Source: Bacteroidia bacterium (GTDB taxonomy: Bacteria; Bacteroidota; Bacteroidia; Bacteroidales; Azobacteroidaceae). Taken from it: a stretch of DNA of 40,620 bases. Position 1 is the first letter of the stretch. Every line of letters begins with the position of its first letter. The notes below the pieces were generated by a model. The model was not told the origin of the DNA and did no database searches. It worked only from the letters and a program-made list of their open reading frames with translations. The position numbers and the translations under genes are program-made. The stretch lies in assembly GCA_025996815.1 (NCBI GenBank), contig BNTT01000012.1, positions 1 to 40,620 of the forward strand, read 5' to 3'. Positions 39,701 to 40,620 of the stretch are shown here, one piece after another.

Positions 39701-40620
39701 CAATGTAAAGAACACGCTTGCCTGTGTAGGGGATGACTTGGCAATGCTCGCTACGACAACCTTCGGGGTGGCAGTCGGCGGCGGCGTAAATTTGTTTACC
39801 GTGAGTTTGACCCGCGCACTTTCGCCCAACTTCTGCCCAACATCTTCGGCTGTAACGTAGTAAATCCCCTCCGGAACATCCGTATCATGGCTCAGGGAGA
39901 GGGTTGCGTCGGTGCTGAGTGCACTCACGCCGGATGCAAGAGTGCTTCCCGTTGCCGCGGCATACACCTTCCATTCGGCGGAGGAGTAGGCATTGAGTAC
40001 TGTGAAAGGAACACTTTGCTGTATGATGTTCGTCTTTGCTACGATGGCGTTTTCAAAGTCGGGAGCCGGCGTTTGCCTCGGTTCGTAGGCGAGTACGGTA
40101 AGTTGCAGTCGCTGACTTTCACTCTTGTCTTTGTCGGTAACGGCAACATAGTAGTCCGTGGCACCAATATTAGTCCCGACAGTGGCAGTCAAGGTCAGGA
40201 TTTCGCCGACGAGCGATGCCCTTACGCCACTTGCAACTTGTGTTCCCGTCGCCGCGGCATACACTATCACTTTCACGGCGGAGGAATAATCCACGGCGTT
40301 GTCGATGATGAAAGCCACGCTCGGCTGTGGGTCGGCAGACTTGGCAACGCTGGGGAGGCTTGCTATCGGGTCGACGGTCGCTGCCTGCTTAGACACCGTG
40401 AGCCTTAGCCGCCCACTTTCTGTCCTTTTGGGGTCGGTGGCGGTAACATAGTAAGAGGCCGGTAAAATATCGGTGTCGTGCGTCAGCACCAGCACCGCAC
40501 CGTTGTCGCAGTCCACGGAAATGCCCGGTGCCGGGTTCGCCCCGGTCGACGAAGAATATACTTTCCACTCGGCATCGGGATACGCTGTTTTCAGGTAAAA
40601 CTTCACGCTTCCCTGCTTTG
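36758..40620 (-). CDS. Giant repeat protein with C-terminal FGE-sulfatase/C-type-lectin domain (N-terminus outside window)
   Basis: At least 1286 codons are open to the window edge. The visible part starts inside the first Ig-like repeat (QGSVKFYLKTAYPDAEWKVY), so only about 40-50 residues, including the signal peptide, are missing. An apparent start near 40606 is an internal GTG. Ten Ig-like repeats match those of the downstream giant one for one. The last 290 residues are an FGE-sulfatase domain: TYALWSEVYNWA, TDISWRDAIVWCNAYSE, GYRLPTEAEWEYAARGG, GLYDMSGNVSEWCWDWYG, RVVRGGGWDSDEAACRV, GFRLV. The usual second active-site Cys is missing, so it is probably a binding domain, not an enzyme. It is the first visible gene of the minus-strand operon. 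Confidence 0.87.
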   Translation of the reverse strand, partial: KQGSVKFYLKTAYPDAEWKVYSSSTGANPAPGISVDCDNGAVLVLTHDTDILPASYYVTATDPKRTESGRLRLTVSKQAATVDPIASLPSVAKSADPQPSVAFIIDNAVDYSSAVKVIVYAAATGTQVASGVRASLVGEILTLTATVGTNIGATDYYVAVTDKDKSESQRLQLTVLAYEPRQTPAPDFENAIVAKTNIIQQSVPFTVLNAYSSAEWKVYAAATGSTLASGVSALSTDATLSLSHDTDVPEGIYYVTAEDVGQKLGESARVKLTVNKFTPPPTATPKVVVASIAKSSPTQASVFFTLTNADAYSGATSCMVYVASSGSTPVINTTATISGTTLTLSHGTDIPLGDYYVSVTEGNKTESERLKLTVTEYNPDTQGKTPLPTVAPTSVIKTAGIQKTVNFTLTNPAIYENTTWKIYTTATGSTLESGLTASNVDVILTLTHGTDVQEKTYYVAAKEPNKTESERCALTVVNAITAVPLLANPTVAKTADSQPSVSFILVNNDLSEFPNNTTWKVYSMETGSAAFNNIEVSIDRTGSSTLLTLTQASNIQGRDYWLAAKAPGKNESARLKITIVDYVKDRTTTPVVAFSGAAKHSTPQTAVNFTLTNAYNFPTGTTWKVYAEPTGTTTALGMSASLSGSVLTLSHNIDVQEKTYYVAATEPNKAESIRLPLSVGEGPDNGQTAPPIVPIPIQAKAAITQTLMYFVIDNGASYSQYAKWKVYTAATGTEEAYQTSAYLLNSTTLVLKHTVNIPMKDYWVAVADGGANESVRTKLTVTQSVEPTFTPTPTPTTNVSTVEKVAPATQTEVVFTLTNNPGYTQATTFKVYALPTIKTEDPTIIPVFDASTQKLTLKHATDIPSRSFWISATADTPDASESERLQLTVVSYGTFTTLPPTFINLSSQRDFLPEPTVFFTLNNNPEYTQATTFKIYTTEIGNMQVPDLTISFDATTRLLTLSHPTLPKDDYWITVTEGTKSESTRQKLTVEDIFSTTGGYRATIRLEGATITPTTDSEVFRPERSVTLDAFRIARNETTYALWSEVYNWAIRNGYTFENPGREGHGPDGTGTVGSIDLRETRPVTDISWRDAIVWCNAYSEMDGKTQVYSYNGSIIKNSTKARDCDYAVMDLTKSGYRLPTEAEWEYAARGGKQYGTPLEEKIWAYTYSGDKIADNVAWYDANSSTFGPAHSAYGAHPVGEVKTANSKGLYDMSGNVSEWCWDWYGTIGTSTPAQGPAASTSGTNRVVRGGGWDSDEAACRVFDRSNNVPGDTHRTSIGFRLVRAI

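Overview
The window looks like a chromosomal segment of a Bacteroidetes bacterium, most likely order Bacteroidales. It carries a SusC/SusD pair, many lipoproteins with Bacteroidetes-style signal peptides, and no clear Shine-Dalgarno sites. It also has repeated promoters of the Bacteroidetes type (TTG, 19-20 bp, then TAnnTTTGC), which I found in front of nine genes or operons. The large Ig-repeat and propeller lipoproteins resemble proteins I associate with gut Bacteroidales and Treponema, so a gut habitat is a reasonable but unproven inference.

Layout. 1-1441 (minus): 5' part of the arginine decarboxylase gene speA and a small DUF4160/DUF2442 pair. 1565-6509 (minus): an orphan SusC/SusD nutrient-uptake pair; the SusC signal-peptide region contains a run of ten G. 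6701-9141: rdgB (plus) converging on the rsgA-yitT pair (minus). 9196-10619 (plus): two consecutive PIN-domain toxin/antitoxin-like modules with small unrecognised partners. 10655-11956 (minus): pyrH-frr. 12055-23719 (plus): a long co-directional run of fabK-like, lysA, a family 2 glycosyltransferase, a hypothetical gene, a sodium/solute symporter, an NlpC/P60 peptidase, an Ala-Glu dipeptide epimerase, an AlbA/Schlafen-type regulator and two NamZ exo-muramidases. Most of this reads as a peptidoglycan-salvage locus. NamZ trims MurNAc, the peptidase releases L-Ala-D-Glu from stem peptides, the epimerase makes L-Ala-L-Glu, and LysA can turn diaminopimelate into lysine. Between the regulator and namZ lies a 227-bp array of 20 short units, every one starting with ATG and almost all containing a stop.

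23797-29047 (plus): three lipoprotein genes in a row. The first has a BIG2 domain, five Ig-like repeats and seven propeller-like repeats. 29044-40620 (minus): an apparent operon of two giant repeat proteins, a small OmpA-like protein, UDP-glucose dehydrogenase and a NusG-like antiterminator. The first giant gene runs off the window edge. The two giants have repeat arrays that match position by position but end in different C-terminal domains (a formylglycine-generating-enzyme-like C-type lectin fold versus a beta-helix-like tail). The second giant has a run of 13 C in its coding strand.

The main things worth a second look are the ATG-unit array before namZ, the two homopolymer tracts that look like phase-variation switches in surface proteins, the duplicated giant proteins with swapped C-termini, and the PIN/antitoxin pairs. 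No tRNA, rRNA, CRISPR array, transposase or integrase was seen. No gene-free stretch exceeds about 240 bp.
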